Positions 6,727 through 14,704 of a stretch of DNA of 14,704 bases are shown piece after piece. The notes under the pieces are model-generated. The model saw only the letters and a program-made list of their open reading frames with translations. It was not told where the DNA came from and made no database searches. Position 1 is the first letter of the stretch. The number at the start of each line of letters is the position of its first letter. Source of the DNA: Methylomonas sp. (GTDB lineage Bacteria > Pseudomonadota > Gammaproteobacteria > Methylococcales > Methylomonadaceae); contig JAQTYP010000024.1 in NCBI GenBank assembly GCA_028688235.1, positions 1 to 14,704 of the forward strand, written 5' to 3'. The translations under genes and the position numbers were made by a program.

Positions 6727-7068
6727 GCGAACTGGAACCGACTATGGGACACGATGGCTAAATCCTTTCCATGTCCAACAAACTGCCGATCAGTTTTACG
6801 GTGACTTGGATCGTTACTTCGTTTGCGCTACGCGAGATGATTTCGGCCATTGTTTTTTCCTTATCAAATCCTAAAGATTACCCTAATTTATGACATTATT
6901 GAAGATCAACACCCTATCCGATAAGGAGAAATAGGGGACAGACCACGTTTATTCCGAATAGTTGCCAACTTCGGTTTGCTACCTAAACGGTGAGCGGAAA
7001 AAACCTAGGCAACAAGCTGATTTTTTCTTGTCTTTCGTACTTTTCGTGGACTAACCGCAGATAAAAAA
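6727..7068. other. Intergenic region between the rpn gene and the macroglobulin operon
   Basis: The genes on either side converge. The gap contains a transposase-start remnant (6758-6850, listed separately) and a motif TAGGGGACAGACCACGTTT at 6932-6950 that resembles debris from an insertion-sequence end. It also has an inverted pair GTTGCC (6961-6966) / GGCAAC (7008-7013), and T-runs on both strands near 7000-7026 that could form a weak bidirectional terminator. A 6-bp hairpin, CAGATA/TATCTG, at 7058-7075 spans the macroglobulin stop codon, but its T-run lies in the loop, so it is not a classical terminator. No complete gene is present. Confidence 0.45.
6758..6850 (-). pseudogene. Start of a transposase gene (ISKra4-like), truncated
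   Basis: A 30-codon frame starts at the ATG at 6850, preceded by AAGGAA at a 6-nt spacing, and ends at a TAG (6758-6760). The peptide begins MAEIISRSANEVTIQVTVKL and continues with a GSLLDME-like helix. As I remember them, ISKra4-family transposases begin with MxEIIS...VTIQVT...SxLxME followed by several hundred residues, so this would be a 5' stub. The good ribosome site supports a real gene start. The family name rests on memory. Confidence 0.4.
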
Positions 7069-10000
7069 CTATCTGGCAATCAACTTTCCGGCCATGCTAT
7101 TGCCGTTAACGGCCTCGTCGTACATATCGAAGCCGCTGGCCGGTGGAATCGATGCGGTGCCGGAGCGGGCCACGCGCCAAACCTGATAAAGCGTCAACTC
7201 GCCGCCCGGTTGCAGTTTGGCGACGCGGACTGTGCGGTCAGGGTAGCGTTGGGTTTCCTTGACGTTGGCCCAGTAGCTGTCGTCTTTGGCTTGGATGCCG
7301 GCATCGGCGAGGTAGGTTTGATCGTTTTCCAAGCCTTCCGCCAGCGATGGAATGCCGTCTTCGACGACGACGAAGTCGCTGCCGGCCGGTAGACGCGAAG
7401 GTTCGACATTACGTTTGACGCGAACTTCGCTGACGACGATGTCGCCGGGCTTTAGGGCTTGGCTGGAATCTATCCATTCGCTGCCTTTGGTCGTGACGCG
7501 GCGGAAGCTGCGCGTTACCGCCAAGCCGGCGTCTCTGGCCTCGACGGCGAGGTAGGGTAGCTCGATGCTTAATGTGGCGCTGGCAATATCGTCGGCGTTC
7601 AGGTTGGATACGGTGATTTCTTTCAATGCACCCGCGTCGGATAACTGTTCGAAGCTGCCGAGGTAGCCGCCCGGAACGCCGGTCAATCGGCCCAGCATGC
7701 CGCCAGCCGCTTCTACGGTCAGATGGCGCGCCGCGTGATCGCGGACGGCGGCGGCCTCCTTGCTCAGAATTTCCCGGCTGTCGAATATGACCTGGGCGGT
7801 ATCGTAAGTCGATGTCCAGTAGCCGTTTTTCTGCGTTTGCAGCAGCAGGCGTTTCAGTTTGGTTTCCAGTTCAGGTGTTAAGGCTCGAGCTTCGTAGAGC
7901 GTACCGAGACCGGAAGAGATCAGGCTGGGCAGGCCGAAACCAAAGCCCAGATGTCGATAGAGTTCGCCGCGATCGGCCTTATAGGTTGCCGGGTCTACGG
8001 CTTCCAATGCTTGTTGCAGCCGCCCGACCAACTGATTTTTCAGGTCCGGTTGTTCCTTGAAGTGCTGATTGAAACTGTGCCAGTTTTGGTTTTGATAACT
8101 CAGCAGCAAGCGTAGCGCGGCGATCAGATCGGTCGTTTGCGCTCCGGTATCGGCAGCGACCCTGGTGACGAAATCGGCTTGTTGTTGCCAAGGCGATTGA
8201 TAGACGTCGCCGACGCGGCTGAAGCGGGATAAGACGAAGCCGTCCTGCGCGCCGATGTTCTCGCTTCGAGTCGCCAACCAGTCTATGCCCTTATTGTAAG
8301 CCTTGCTTGCCCCTTCGACTTTCAAGTCGTTGGCGTACTTCAAGGCTTCCAGCGCGATAAGAGTGACCTGCAGACTGGCTTCGCCGTCGCCTGGCCATAA
8401 TGCAAAACCGCCGTCGGCCTTTTGATTTTGTATCAGCTTGCGTAGTCCGATTGCGGCATTCTGTTTGGCGCGCTGCAGACTTGTCGCCAGCGGTCCCAAC
8501 TGTTCGGGAGTCAGGCCGGCTCGTTCGATCAAGTCCAGCAAGACCAGATTCGGCACGGTGGAGTGCGCCAGTTGTTCGGTGCAGCCGTAGGGATATTGCA
8601 CCAGCATTGCAGCGGCTTGCAGCGCCGCACCGAGCAGGCCGGAATTGACGCGTACCGTCAGTTGTTTAGGCTTGGCCTGGGCCGGAAGTTGGAAGCGCAA
8701 GGTATTTTGCTCGAGATTGGCGCTGAAAACTTGCGACATCGCTGCCGGTATTATCGGGATTTCGAACGCTTCGGCACCGCCGACCATAACGGAAGAGGAT
8801 GCTTCGACGCCGACCGTTACCCTTGCCGTGCCGGGCTTTGCGCCGGCTTCGACTTGCAAGGGCCACAATGCTTCGCCGTTGCCGGCCATCTCGCCTGTCG
8901 GTTCGAGTTCGCCTGCTTGTAAGGTCAAATCGTCGCTCAAGCCTATGTCGCTGGCCACTTTGACGGCCGAGGGCAAATAGTTGGTCAATTTAACCGCCAG
9001 ATCGACCTGGTCGCCGCCGCGTAAAAATTGCGGGCCGACCAGGTCGACGACGATGTCGGTCTTGGTGCGGAACTGGCCGGTCGCTTCGCCGAGCTGGCCG
9101 TCCTTGTCGGATGCAACGGCCGTGACCAGCCATTCGGTGATATTGGCCGGCATGTCGACATCGATCACGGCAACCCCGTCTTGGTCGGTAACGACGTGCG
9201 GAAACCAGCCGGCAGTATCGCGCATGGCTTTTTTGGTCAGCTTGGTCTGGCTTTTCAATGCACTGAGCGCGAAATTGGGTTTGCGCAGCAAGTCGGCATA
9301 GCCGTAGCCTTGCAGATCGTCGGAATAGTAGGTCGCCAGGTTGCTGCGTTGCAGCGGATAGAAAAAGTCGAATACGCCGGGGCGGAATTCGGCTTGCACC
9401 GCATAAACGGCGCGATCGACCACGGAAACTGCCAGTTCGGTGTCGGCGGCGGGGCTGCCGTCGCTACGTTTGACTTGCAGGCGGATTTTGCTGGGCTTCA
9501 AGGGTTCGGTTTCGGCTTTTTCCGGTTCTATCGCGATCCGCAGGCGCTTTTCCGTAGGCACTATCCTAAAGCCCAGGGTTTGTTCGCGGTATTTGCCGCC
9601 GGCTGTCGGCACCGTCACGGTATGGTAAAAGCCGGTGCCGTATTCGGGTTTGGCAACGACGTCGAACCAGCGACTGCGGCCTTGTATGTCCACACCGCGG
9701 CTATCGAACAAGCGGGAGCCGGACACCGTTTCCCAGGCCTTGCCTCTTTCGTTGTCGCCCCAGCCTTTGGGCAGCAGGGCGAATACCTTGGCGGTTTCGC
9801 CGGGGCTCAGTATCGTCGTCGGGGTATAGAGCTCCAGATCGAGATTGTCGGCGACGGCTTCTCCGCCGCTGCCGGCCACGATCAACGTAGCGGGTTGCGA
9901 TTCGGCCGGATGCGCGATGGTCCTGCCGTCCAAACTTTCCAGACGGGCGGTCGCGGTCAGGCGGCCGAAGGATGTAAGGGCAGGCAAGGTCAGGCTTTGT

Positions 10001-12027
10001 CTGCCTTGTTCGTCGGTGGTGAAGTCCAGCTTGACGAGGCTGCGTTTGTCGCTGCCGGCTTGCTCCAGCATTACGTCTATGACGCCGGCGGCTTTGGCCG
10101 CCGGTTTGCCGTCGGCATAGGTCGATTGCACCAGCAGTTGCAAATCCTTATCGCCGACCGCGGAGACGGTTTTGTTGAAGGCCAAGGCCGGCTGGGCCTC
10201 CGATAATGTGGCATAAAGGTTGTCGGTCAGCACGGCGCTGCCTCCGGCGGCGTCCTGAGCCCGTACCATCAGCGTGTATATCCACTCTTGATCCTGACTT
10301 TCCTTGTCGCCGGCCGGCACGGTAAATTCGAAGCGGCCGTCGCCGTCGTCGTCCAGTTTGGCGGCGCTTTCCCACGGATTGCTGAGTTCCGCGGCCTGGC
10401 GTTCTTCGATGGAACTATAAAGCCTTCGCGGCTGGGTCAGGGGTGCTGCGGATTTGATCTGGCCGAAATAATCGTTGCCCGCGGCCAGACCGCCTCCGGC
10501 TTCGACGACGAATTGCGCCACCTCGAATTTCTTGCGGTACAAAAATACTTCGAACTTGACGTTTTGCGGCGCTCCGCCACTATAGCGCCTGGCGCGGAAT
10601 TTCAGATTGAAGGCTTGGCCCGGAACTACATTCGGGCTGCGCTCCAGCCATTCCAGATAGAAGGTCGGCTTGACGTAATCGCGTACCCTGAATTCGCCGG
10701 CATAGGCCTTATGGTCTATTTCGGCCAGCAGCCGGTAAAGGCCGGGCGTCTGCGAACTATCCAAGTCGAAACTGCCGGAAAACGAGCCGAAGTCGCTCAA
10801 CTGCGATTGACCTTCGAGGCCGGTGGCGTTGCCGTCGGCTCTCAGCAGCGATACCGCTGTTTGGCGGGATTCGAACGGCGGGATTTGCAATTGCCCGTCC
10901 TGCATTGCCCTGACTATGCCTTTGTAATGAAAGGTTTCGCCGGGTTTGAATATAGGCCTGTCCGTCATGACGAACACCGCGTCGTTTCCGGCTTGTGTCG
11001 GCAGAAAATCGGTGGAAGTCAGAGCGGTGAGCCCGGCTTGACCTTGCGCGGCAGCGGGTGCATCGACGCGCACCAGCAATTTGCCGTCCAGCGTGCCCTC
11101 CGGGTTGTCGAAACGCAATTCGCCGGCGGCGTCGGTCGCTCCGGCTAGATTTTGCCAGCGGCCGCGGGCATCGCGGTAGCTAACTTTAGCGCCGGCCACG
11201 GGCTGCAAATCGCGGTTCATGACCCGCACCAATAATTGCTCGCTGGATTGTTTAACTTGCACGGCCAGGCTGCTGACTTGTATCAGACATTGCGCCTCGG
11301 TCTTGCCTTGTACGGCCTGCAGCAGATAAATGCCGTCGGGCAGCGGTTCGAGCTGGATTTGTCTGACTGTATAACGATGCTCGCTCCAGCCGTCCTGACC
11401 GAACCACCAGCCCAGATCGTCGGCGGCATCGCCATTGCGTTGTAAATCCAGATAGCTTTCGGCGACGGTCCGGTAACCCTTGGGAGGCGCCACCAGGATT
11501 TGCTGCGGCACGGCGGCCAAGGGTTTTTCCGTTACCGTCTTGACCGCGCCGCCGAAATGGGTTTCGTGCAGGGATTTTCGGAATTCGACGTTCAACATGC
11601 CGCGGAACAGTTTCAGCGGCGATTTGGCGGTATTCAGGCCCTTGGCGAAATAATGGCCGGGATTCAGTTCGCTGACGGGTTGCTCGTAGCTGCGGCTGAT
11701 GTTGAACTGGCCGTCCAGCAGATTATCCAGGTTGTCGGCTCTCAATACCCTTATCAGCATGGGCTGGTCGGTGGCGGTGTAATCCAGGCGAATCGCGGGG
11801 GATTCTGTATTGCTGAAACTGCGTTCGGCGGTCAAGTAGAAGGGGCTGCCGGCGTTGACGCTTATCGAGTTGAGTAGCAGGGTAAGTAGTAATAATGTAG
11901 GGTGGATAAGCGATGGCGCATTCACGTGGATTGGCGACGCTATCGCAAGTTTTTTGGGAAGTCGATTCACGCTCCTGCATTTATGAATAGTTACGGCAGC
12001 CATGCAACATCCAAATATAAAATTCAT
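7069..12027 (-). CDS. yfaS: Bacterial alpha-2-macroglobulin with thioester motif (yfaS-like)
   Basis: A 1652-residue protease-trapping protein expected in the periplasm. Domain order: hydrophobic export segment HPTLLLLTLLLNSISVNA (cleavage likely after residue 59, no lipobox Cys); macroglobulin domains including TDRPIFKPGETFHYKG (about 355-370); bait-region-type segment LAVSVVDRAVYAVQ (about 865); the alpha-2-macroglobulin core with WFPHVVTDQDG...NITEWLVTAVASD (about 940-975); and the thioester domain with PYGCTEQLAHS. In that motif C1149 and Q1152 would form the reactive bond (codons at 8572-8583). Start: ATG 12027 overlaps the upstream stop as ATGA and has AGGAG at 12036-12040, 8 nt away; this is better than a GTG or other start further upstream. 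It is the last gene of the operon. In E. coli and Pseudomonas the homologues at such loci are, as I recall, thioester-less. Assignment is firm. Confidence 0.95.
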   Translation of the reverse strand: MNFIFGCCMAAVTIHKCRSVNRLPKKLAIASPIHVNAPSLIHPTLLLLTLLLNSISVNAGSPFYLTAERSFSNTESPAIRLDYTATDQPMLIRVLRADNLDNLLDGQFNISRSYEQPVSELNPGHYFAKGLNTAKSPLKLFRGMLNVEFRKSLHETHFGGAVKTVTEKPLAAVPQQILVAPPKGYRTVAESYLDLQRNGDAADDLGWWFGQDGWSEHRYTVRQIQLEPLPDGIYLLQAVQGKTEAQCLIQVSSLAVQVKQSSEQLLVRVMNRDLQPVAGAKVSYRDARGRWQNLAGATDAAGELRFDNPEGTLDGKLLVRVDAPAAAQGQAGLTALTSTDFLPTQAGNDAVFVMTDRPIFKPGETFHYKGIVRAMQDGQLQIPPFESRQTAVSLLRADGNATGLEGQSQLSDFGSFSGSFDLDSSQTPGLYRLLAEIDHKAYAGEFRVRDYVKPTFYLEWLERSPNVVPGQAFNLKFRARRYSGGAPQNVKFEVFLYRKKFEVAQFVVEAGGGLAAGNDYFGQIKSAAPLTQPRRLYSSIEERQAAELSNPWESAAKLDDDGDGRFEFTVPAGDKESQDQEWIYTLMVRAQDAAGGSAVLTDNLYATLSEAQPALAFNKTVSAVGDKDLQLLVQSTYADGKPAAKAAGVIDVMLEQAGSDKRSLVKLDFTTDEQGRQSLTLPALTSFGRLTATARLESLDGRTIAHPAESQPATLIVAGSGGEAVADNLDLELYTPTTILSPGETAKVFALLPKGWGDNERGKAWETVSGSRLFDSRGVDIQGRSRWFDVVAKPEYGTGFYHTVTVPTAGGKYREQTLGFRIVPTEKRLRIAIEPEKAETEPLKPSKIRLQVKRSDGSPAADTELAVSVVDRAVYAVQAEFRPGVFDFFYPLQRSNLATYYSDDLQGYGYADLLRKPNFALSALKSQTKLTKKAMRDTAGWFPHVVTDQDGVAVIDVDMPANITEWLVTAVASDKDGQLGEATGQFRTKTDIVVDLVGPQFLRGGDQVDLAVKLTNYLPSAVKVASDIGLSDDLTLQAGELEPTGEMAGNGEALWPLQVEAGAKPGTARVTVGVEASSSVMVGGAEAFEIPIIPAAMSQVFSANLEQNTLRFQLPAQAKPKQLTVRVNSGLLGAALQAAAMLVQYPYGCTEQLAHSTVPNLVLLDLIERAGLTPEQLGPLATSLQRAKQNAAIGLRKLIQNQKADGGFALWPGDGEASLQVTLIALEALKYANDLKVEGASKAYNKGIDWLATRSENIGAQDGFVLSRFSRVGDVYQSPWQQQADFVTRVAADTGAQTTDLIAALRLLLSYQNQNWHSFNQHFKEQPDLKNQLVGRLQQALEAVDPATYKADRGELYRHLGFGFGLPSLISSGLGTLYEARALTPELETKLKRLLLQTQKNGYWTSTYDTAQVIFDSREILSKEAAAVRDHAARHLTVEAAGGMLGRLTGVPGGYLGSFEQLSDAGALKEITVSNLNADDIASATLSIELPYLAVEARDAGLAVTRSFRRVTTKGSEWIDSSQALKPGDIVVSEVRVKRNVEPSRLPAGSDFVVVEDGIPSLAEGLENDQTYLADAGIQAKDDSYWANVKETQRYPDRTVRVAKLQPGGELTLYQVWRVARSGTASIPPASGFDMYDEAVNGNSMAGKLIAR
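11896..11946. repeat. Palindromic intergenic-type repeat inside the macroglobulin signal-peptide region
   Basis: Plus strand TGTAGGGTGGATAAGCG begins at about 11896 and is followed by an imperfect inverted repeat at 11910-11946, centred on CACGTG (11923-11928): GCGATGGCGCATTCAC against GTGGATTGGCGACGCTATCGC. GTAGGGTGGATAAGCG is, to my knowledge, the start of a widespread dispersed intergenic repeat in proteobacteria. It shares GGATAAGC with the repeat at 1601-1622 (minus strand). Here it is read through in frame, coding residues about 28-44 of the macroglobulin precursor. Confidence 0.5.
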
Positions 12028-13712
12028 TGCTCGATCTCCTGTGCCACCCATTGCCCCTGCAAGGTAAGCGACCCGTCACCGCCAATTCGTCCGGCATAGC
12101 TGAATATCGGCAGCCCCGAAAACAACTTGTCGCCTTCCTTCCGCATGGCCGCTTTGGCTTGTTCGTAATCCTGTTTCCAGCGTGGGGCGAACTCGCCGAC
12201 GTCTTGTTCGTTGCCGGCACCGCCCGCCAGAAACAGTTGGCGTATGCCGGTGCCAGGATTGGCGAAGGCGATCAGTTGCGAGTTTAAATAGCGTTGTTTT
12301 TCGCTGCCGCGTTGCCAATCCAGAGGGCTTAGCGATTGGCGTTCGCAGGACTCCCGCATACGGTTCAGCAGGCTTTGCGAGCTGGCGGCCAGGAATACGC
12401 CGCCACCCGCGCATTCGGCGGATAGCTCCTGGTTTTTCAGATATTGGTTGTAGGCTGGGCTGGCTTGCGGTTCGGCGGGGTTGGCGATGACGATGCCGAC
12501 GGCGCCGCCGGGACTCTCGGCGTCGAAATCCCAGACCAGCGCGAAACCGCCGGCGCCTTCGGTTTTAGCAGTCTGTAAAGGGCCGGAAGACGCCAGTCGT
12601 TGCCAGTCGGTCAATGTCATTTCGGGCGGCAGTTTCAAGCTGGTCGCGACGGCCGCAAAGGCGTCGTGCGGTATGGCGGCCAACGTGCCCTCGAATAGGC
12701 TGGCGTGCAATTGTTGGCTCCAGGGGCCGCCCGGAAGCGTCAGTGTGCCGGGCTTGGCGCCCTTAAGATCGAAATCCCACCGGGCTTGCCAGCTCGAAGA
12801 GCCCGTCAGCACGGGCAGGATGTTGTCCAGAAATGCCTCGGCGCGAAACGTCAGGCTTAACGGCGAATCCGAGGTCGTTTGCTCCGTCAAGGTATTGTCT
12901 ATGACATTCAATAAGGCTTCCAGGCTTTGTGCCAGATAGATGCAGCCTTGGTGCTCGGTCAGAAAAAATTGTTGCCCGCCGATGCGCATTTCCAGCAGGG
13001 GGTCTTTTAGTTTGGCTATCCTGTAGCCGCTGCTCGCCAAGAGCCCTGCCATGGCCGGTATGGCTTGGTCTGCGAACGCGCTGTTGCTACGCTGGTAATT
13101 CAATACCCAACCGCGGTTGCCGTGGGCCATGTCGTAATGCAATTCGGCATCGGCCAAGATTGCATCGCGCACTACTTGAGCCAAGAATTCGCCTTGCAGG
13201 CCTTCCAGCTTCAGTTGCTCGGCCTTGATTTTCAGGCTTTTCAGCAAGCCGAAGAATAAGCCCTGGGTGAAACGGTTATCGACCAAATTCTTGATTTGCG
13301 GCTGCCTATCCCACCAGTCGAGGAAAACCTCGCCGTCGTTGAAAGTCAAGGTAAAAGCGATAGGGTGCTTTTTAACGTACCAGGTCGCGGTGTGGGGGCA
13401 GTCCTTAGGACGAGGCGTGTCGGTCGAAGCGACGCTGGGGGAGTCGATATCGCCGCCGCTGAGGGCCGGGCAGTGCTCATCGCCAGGCGGTGCTTCGTCA
13501 TCGCCTGCGATCAAGGAACCGGTGCTTTCCAACGCGTCTCCGTCGCCATCCACCAGTTTTACCGTCAAATCCAAGAACGGTAAATCGTTACTGACCAATT
13601 GGCTGAACGATAGTGAGGCTATGTGTCGATAAGTCAGATAGCCGGCCGTCGCGGTCAGAGTCGTCGCGGCGGCGATCAGGATCAGGCGTTTTGCGGGCGC
13701 AAGCGGTTCCAT
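12024..13712 (-). CDS. yfaA: DUF2138 membrane-anchored protein (yfaA-like)
   Basis: A 562-residue protein of the DUF2138 family, named for E. coli YfaA, which is of very similar length. Residues 9-28 (RLILIAAATTLTATAGYL) form an N-terminal membrane anchor; the remainder should face the periplasm. Recognisable stretches include LPFLDLTVKLVDGDGDALES, ATWYVKKHPIAFTL and HQGCIYLAQSLEALLNVID. The start was moved from a possible ATG at 13757 to the ATG at 13712, because GGAG at 13720-13723 lies 7 nt upstream and this trims the overlap with the preceding gene to 31 nt. It overlaps the macroglobulin gene by 4 nt. The biochemical function is unknown; in Pseudomonas, products of the equivalent mag operon form a complex with the macroglobulin, so a scaffold or partner role is likely. 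Confidence 0.82.
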   Translation of the reverse strand: MEPLAPAKRLILIAAATTLTATAGYLTYRHIASLSFSQLVSNDLPFLDLTVKLVDGDGDALESTGSLIAGDDEAPPGDEHCPALSGGDIDSPSVASTDTPRPKDCPHTATWYVKKHPIAFTLTFNDGEVFLDWWDRQPQIKNLVDNRFTQGLFFGLLKSLKIKAEQLKLEGLQGEFLAQVVRDAILADAELHYDMAHGNRGWVLNYQRSNSAFADQAIPAMAGLLASSGYRIAKLKDPLLEMRIGGQQFFLTEHQGCIYLAQSLEALLNVIDNTLTEQTTSDSPLSLTFRAEAFLDNILPVLTGSSSWQARWDFDLKGAKPGTLTLPGGPWSQQLHASLFEGTLAAIPHDAFAAVATSLKLPPEMTLTDWQRLASSGPLQTAKTEGAGGFALVWDFDAESPGGAVGIVIANPAEPQASPAYNQYLKNQELSAECAGGGVFLAASSQSLLNRMRESCERQSLSPLDWQRGSEKQRYLNSQLIAFANPGTGIRQLFLAGGAGNEQDVGEFAPRWKQDYEQAKAAMRKEGDKLFSGLPIFSYAGRIGGDGSLTLQGQWVAQEIEQ

Positions 13713-14704
13713 TCGTAGACTCCGAGAAAGTGGGGATTTTCGGCCTTGGGTATCCAAACCGGGTCGGGCGACTCCAGCAATTCGCTGATTCTGACTACCC
13801 GAACCTGGGCGTCTTCGCCCCGCGCGCCGTTATGGTAAACCGCCAGATTTTCGGCGCGGCCGGCGGCGAACAGCATCAAATGATAGGGTTCCTCGTTGAT
13901 CAAGGGTTTCTGGTAAACCAGCAAGTCGCCGCTACGGGCCGATGTCACGTCGCGCGATTTCAAACGAAAGTTGCGAGCAATCAGAGTTTCGGCGTCGGCA
14001 AAATAGCCGTAATGGGCTTTGCCGTCCTTTGTGCCGGTTTGCCAGATTCGAGGAAAGTCGTCGAACAATTGTCTGGCCTGATCTGACAAGGGCGGCAGGT
14101 TTAACTGTGGGGGAATGCCGAGTTTGCGCGTTCGGGTTTCGTCGCGCGCTTCGAGAGCCGTGCGGTAAGCAAATCGGACCAGGCCGGCGCAATCGCGCTG
14201 CTTGGGTTCCCACAGCGGGCTGATTTTGCGGGCCTGCAGTAGCGCGACGTTAGTTGCCGCCTGCCGCAGGGCTTGTTCGTCCGGCGGCGACAGATAGCCC
14301 AATTCCTCGTCGCCGCTTTCTTCTTCTTGCGGCTTGGGTTCCCGGTTGATGTAATCCTTAACCTCGGCCGGCATGTCGCGTTCCAGGTCCTGACCGGGCA
14401 CGTAAATCTTGGGTGGTAGTCGGTTGCCGCGTATCAGGACATAGGCCAAGGTGCGGGTTTCGCCGGGTCGGGCCAGCGGCGTTTGCACACGGCGCCGGCT
14501 TTCGGTCGGCAGGCCTTCGTCGAGTATCAGATCCAGATTGGCCAGGGTGTGTTGTACGGCGCCGCCCGGCCAATAGTTGGCGTCGATGCGGAATACGCCT
14601 GTCGGCGGTGCCGGATGCACGTAAAGATAGGGGCCGTAACCGGCCTGATCGAAACTATCACCTTCCTGATTCAGAAAGAAAATACCGCCGCTGGTCGAAT
14701 GCGT
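13682..14704 (-). CDS. yfaT: DUF2135-DUF1175 fusion protein (YfaP/YfaT-like), N-terminus outside window
   Basis: The frame is open to the right edge with no stop, so 340 C-terminal residues are seen; the GTG at 14620 is only an internal valine codon. Visible residues 1-95 (GGIFFLNQEGDSFDQAGYGP, VHPAPPTGVFRIDANYWPGG) match the DUF2135 beta-sandwich type of YfaP. After an acidic linker (PKPQEEESGDEE) comes DUF1175, as in YfaT: RDCAGLVRFAYRTAL, GDLLVYQ, EEPYHLMLFAAG, VYHNG, and the C-terminal NPHFLGVYEWNRL. The Cys (codon 14189-14191) followed by a later GDLL and His (13880-13882) has the layout of NlpC/P60-type cysteine peptidases. In E. coli these domains are on separate proteins. It overlaps the DUF2138 gene by 31 nt, first in the visible operon. 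It is probably periplasmic, but no signal is visible because the start is missing. Confidence 0.8.
   Translation of the reverse strand, partial: THSTSGGIFFLNQEGDSFDQAGYGPYLYVHPAPPTGVFRIDANYWPGGAVQHTLANLDLILDEGLPTESRRRVQTPLARPGETRTLAYVLIRGNRLPPKIYVPGQDLERDMPAEVKDYINREPKPQEEESGDEELGYLSPPDEQALRQAATNVALLQARKISPLWEPKQRDCAGLVRFAYRTALEARDETRTRKLGIPPQLNLPPLSDQARQLFDDFPRIWQTGTKDGKAHYGYFADAETLIARNFRLKSRDVTSARSGDLLVYQKPLINEEPYHLMLFAAGRAENLAVYHNGARGEDAQVRVVRISELLESPDPVWIPKAENPHFLGVYEWNRLRPQNA

Noticed and set aside
6650..6874. 74-codon plus-strand open frame after the rpn gene
   Set aside because: It overlaps the rpn 3' end in another frame, has no ribosome site, and its second half is antisense to the better-supported transposase stub.
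7058..7075. Hairpin across the macroglobulin stop codon as an intrinsic terminator
   Set aside because: The stem is A/T-rich and only 6 bp, and the T-run is in the loop, not after the stem.
9028..10206. 392-codon open frame on the plus strand inside the macroglobulin gene, with a further 286-codon frame at 10288-11148
   Set aside because: They are antisense to a gene with unmistakable macroglobulin domains, have no recognisable domains, and arise from the GC-rich codon use of the real gene.
1..14704. CRISPR arrays, tRNA or rRNA genes, riboswitches
   Set aside because: I saw no regularly spaced repeats, no tRNA-like cloverleaf and no conserved RNA motif. The only long direct repeat is the 106-bp pair.

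Overview
The window looks like a gammaproteobacterial chromosome, probably a Methylomonas-like methanotroph. This is inferred from the gene families, the palindromic GGATAAGC-type intergenic repeats and the codon style; no rRNA or other phylogenetic marker is present. It splits into two halves of different character.

Positions 1-6850 are an A/T-richer, mosaic accessory region read mostly on the + strand. It starts with the tail of an unidentified coiled-coil protein, a family 2 glycosyltransferase (168-1472), a methyltransferase fragment (2616-3221) and a GT-B glycosyltransferase (3218-4849). These look like part of a surface-polysaccharide cluster. The cluster is interrupted by a HepT/MntA (HEPN/MNT) toxin-antitoxin pair (1796-2505) lying between two identical 106-bp direct repeats. 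Each repeat has imperfect terminal inverted repeats, so it looks like a MITE. The second copy replaces the start of the methyltransferase. After the glycosyltransferases comes mobile-element debris: a transposase remnant (4888-5268, minus), the C-terminal remnant of an Rpn/DUF4351 protein with its own strong ribosome binding site (5489-5731), a full-length Rpn-type PD-(D/E)XK protein (5821-6726), and a 30-codon remnant resembling the start of an ISKra4-type transposase (6758-6850, minus).

Positions 7069-14704 are GC-richer and hold one tightly packed minus-strand operon that runs off the right edge. In transcription order it has a DUF2135-DUF1175 fusion protein (5' end outside the window), a DUF2138 membrane-anchored protein (yfaA-like), and a 1652-residue bacterial alpha-2-macroglobulin (yfaS-like). 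The genes overlap by 31 and 4 nt and have clear Shine-Dalgarno sequences at the revised starts. This is the yfa/mag-type alpha-2-macroglobulin operon. Its products probably form a periplasmic or inner-membrane complex that traps proteases. Unusually for this locus type, the macroglobulin keeps an intact CTEQ thioester motif, and its signal-peptide region contains a palindromic intergenic-type repeat.

The most noteworthy points are the MITE-flanked HepT/MntA cassette with a MITE-supplied ribosome binding site and coupled leader ORF, the possible orphan small Rpn (antitoxin-like) protein beside an intact Rpn gene, the thioester-bearing macroglobulin in a yfaS-type operon, and the repeat translated within its export signal.
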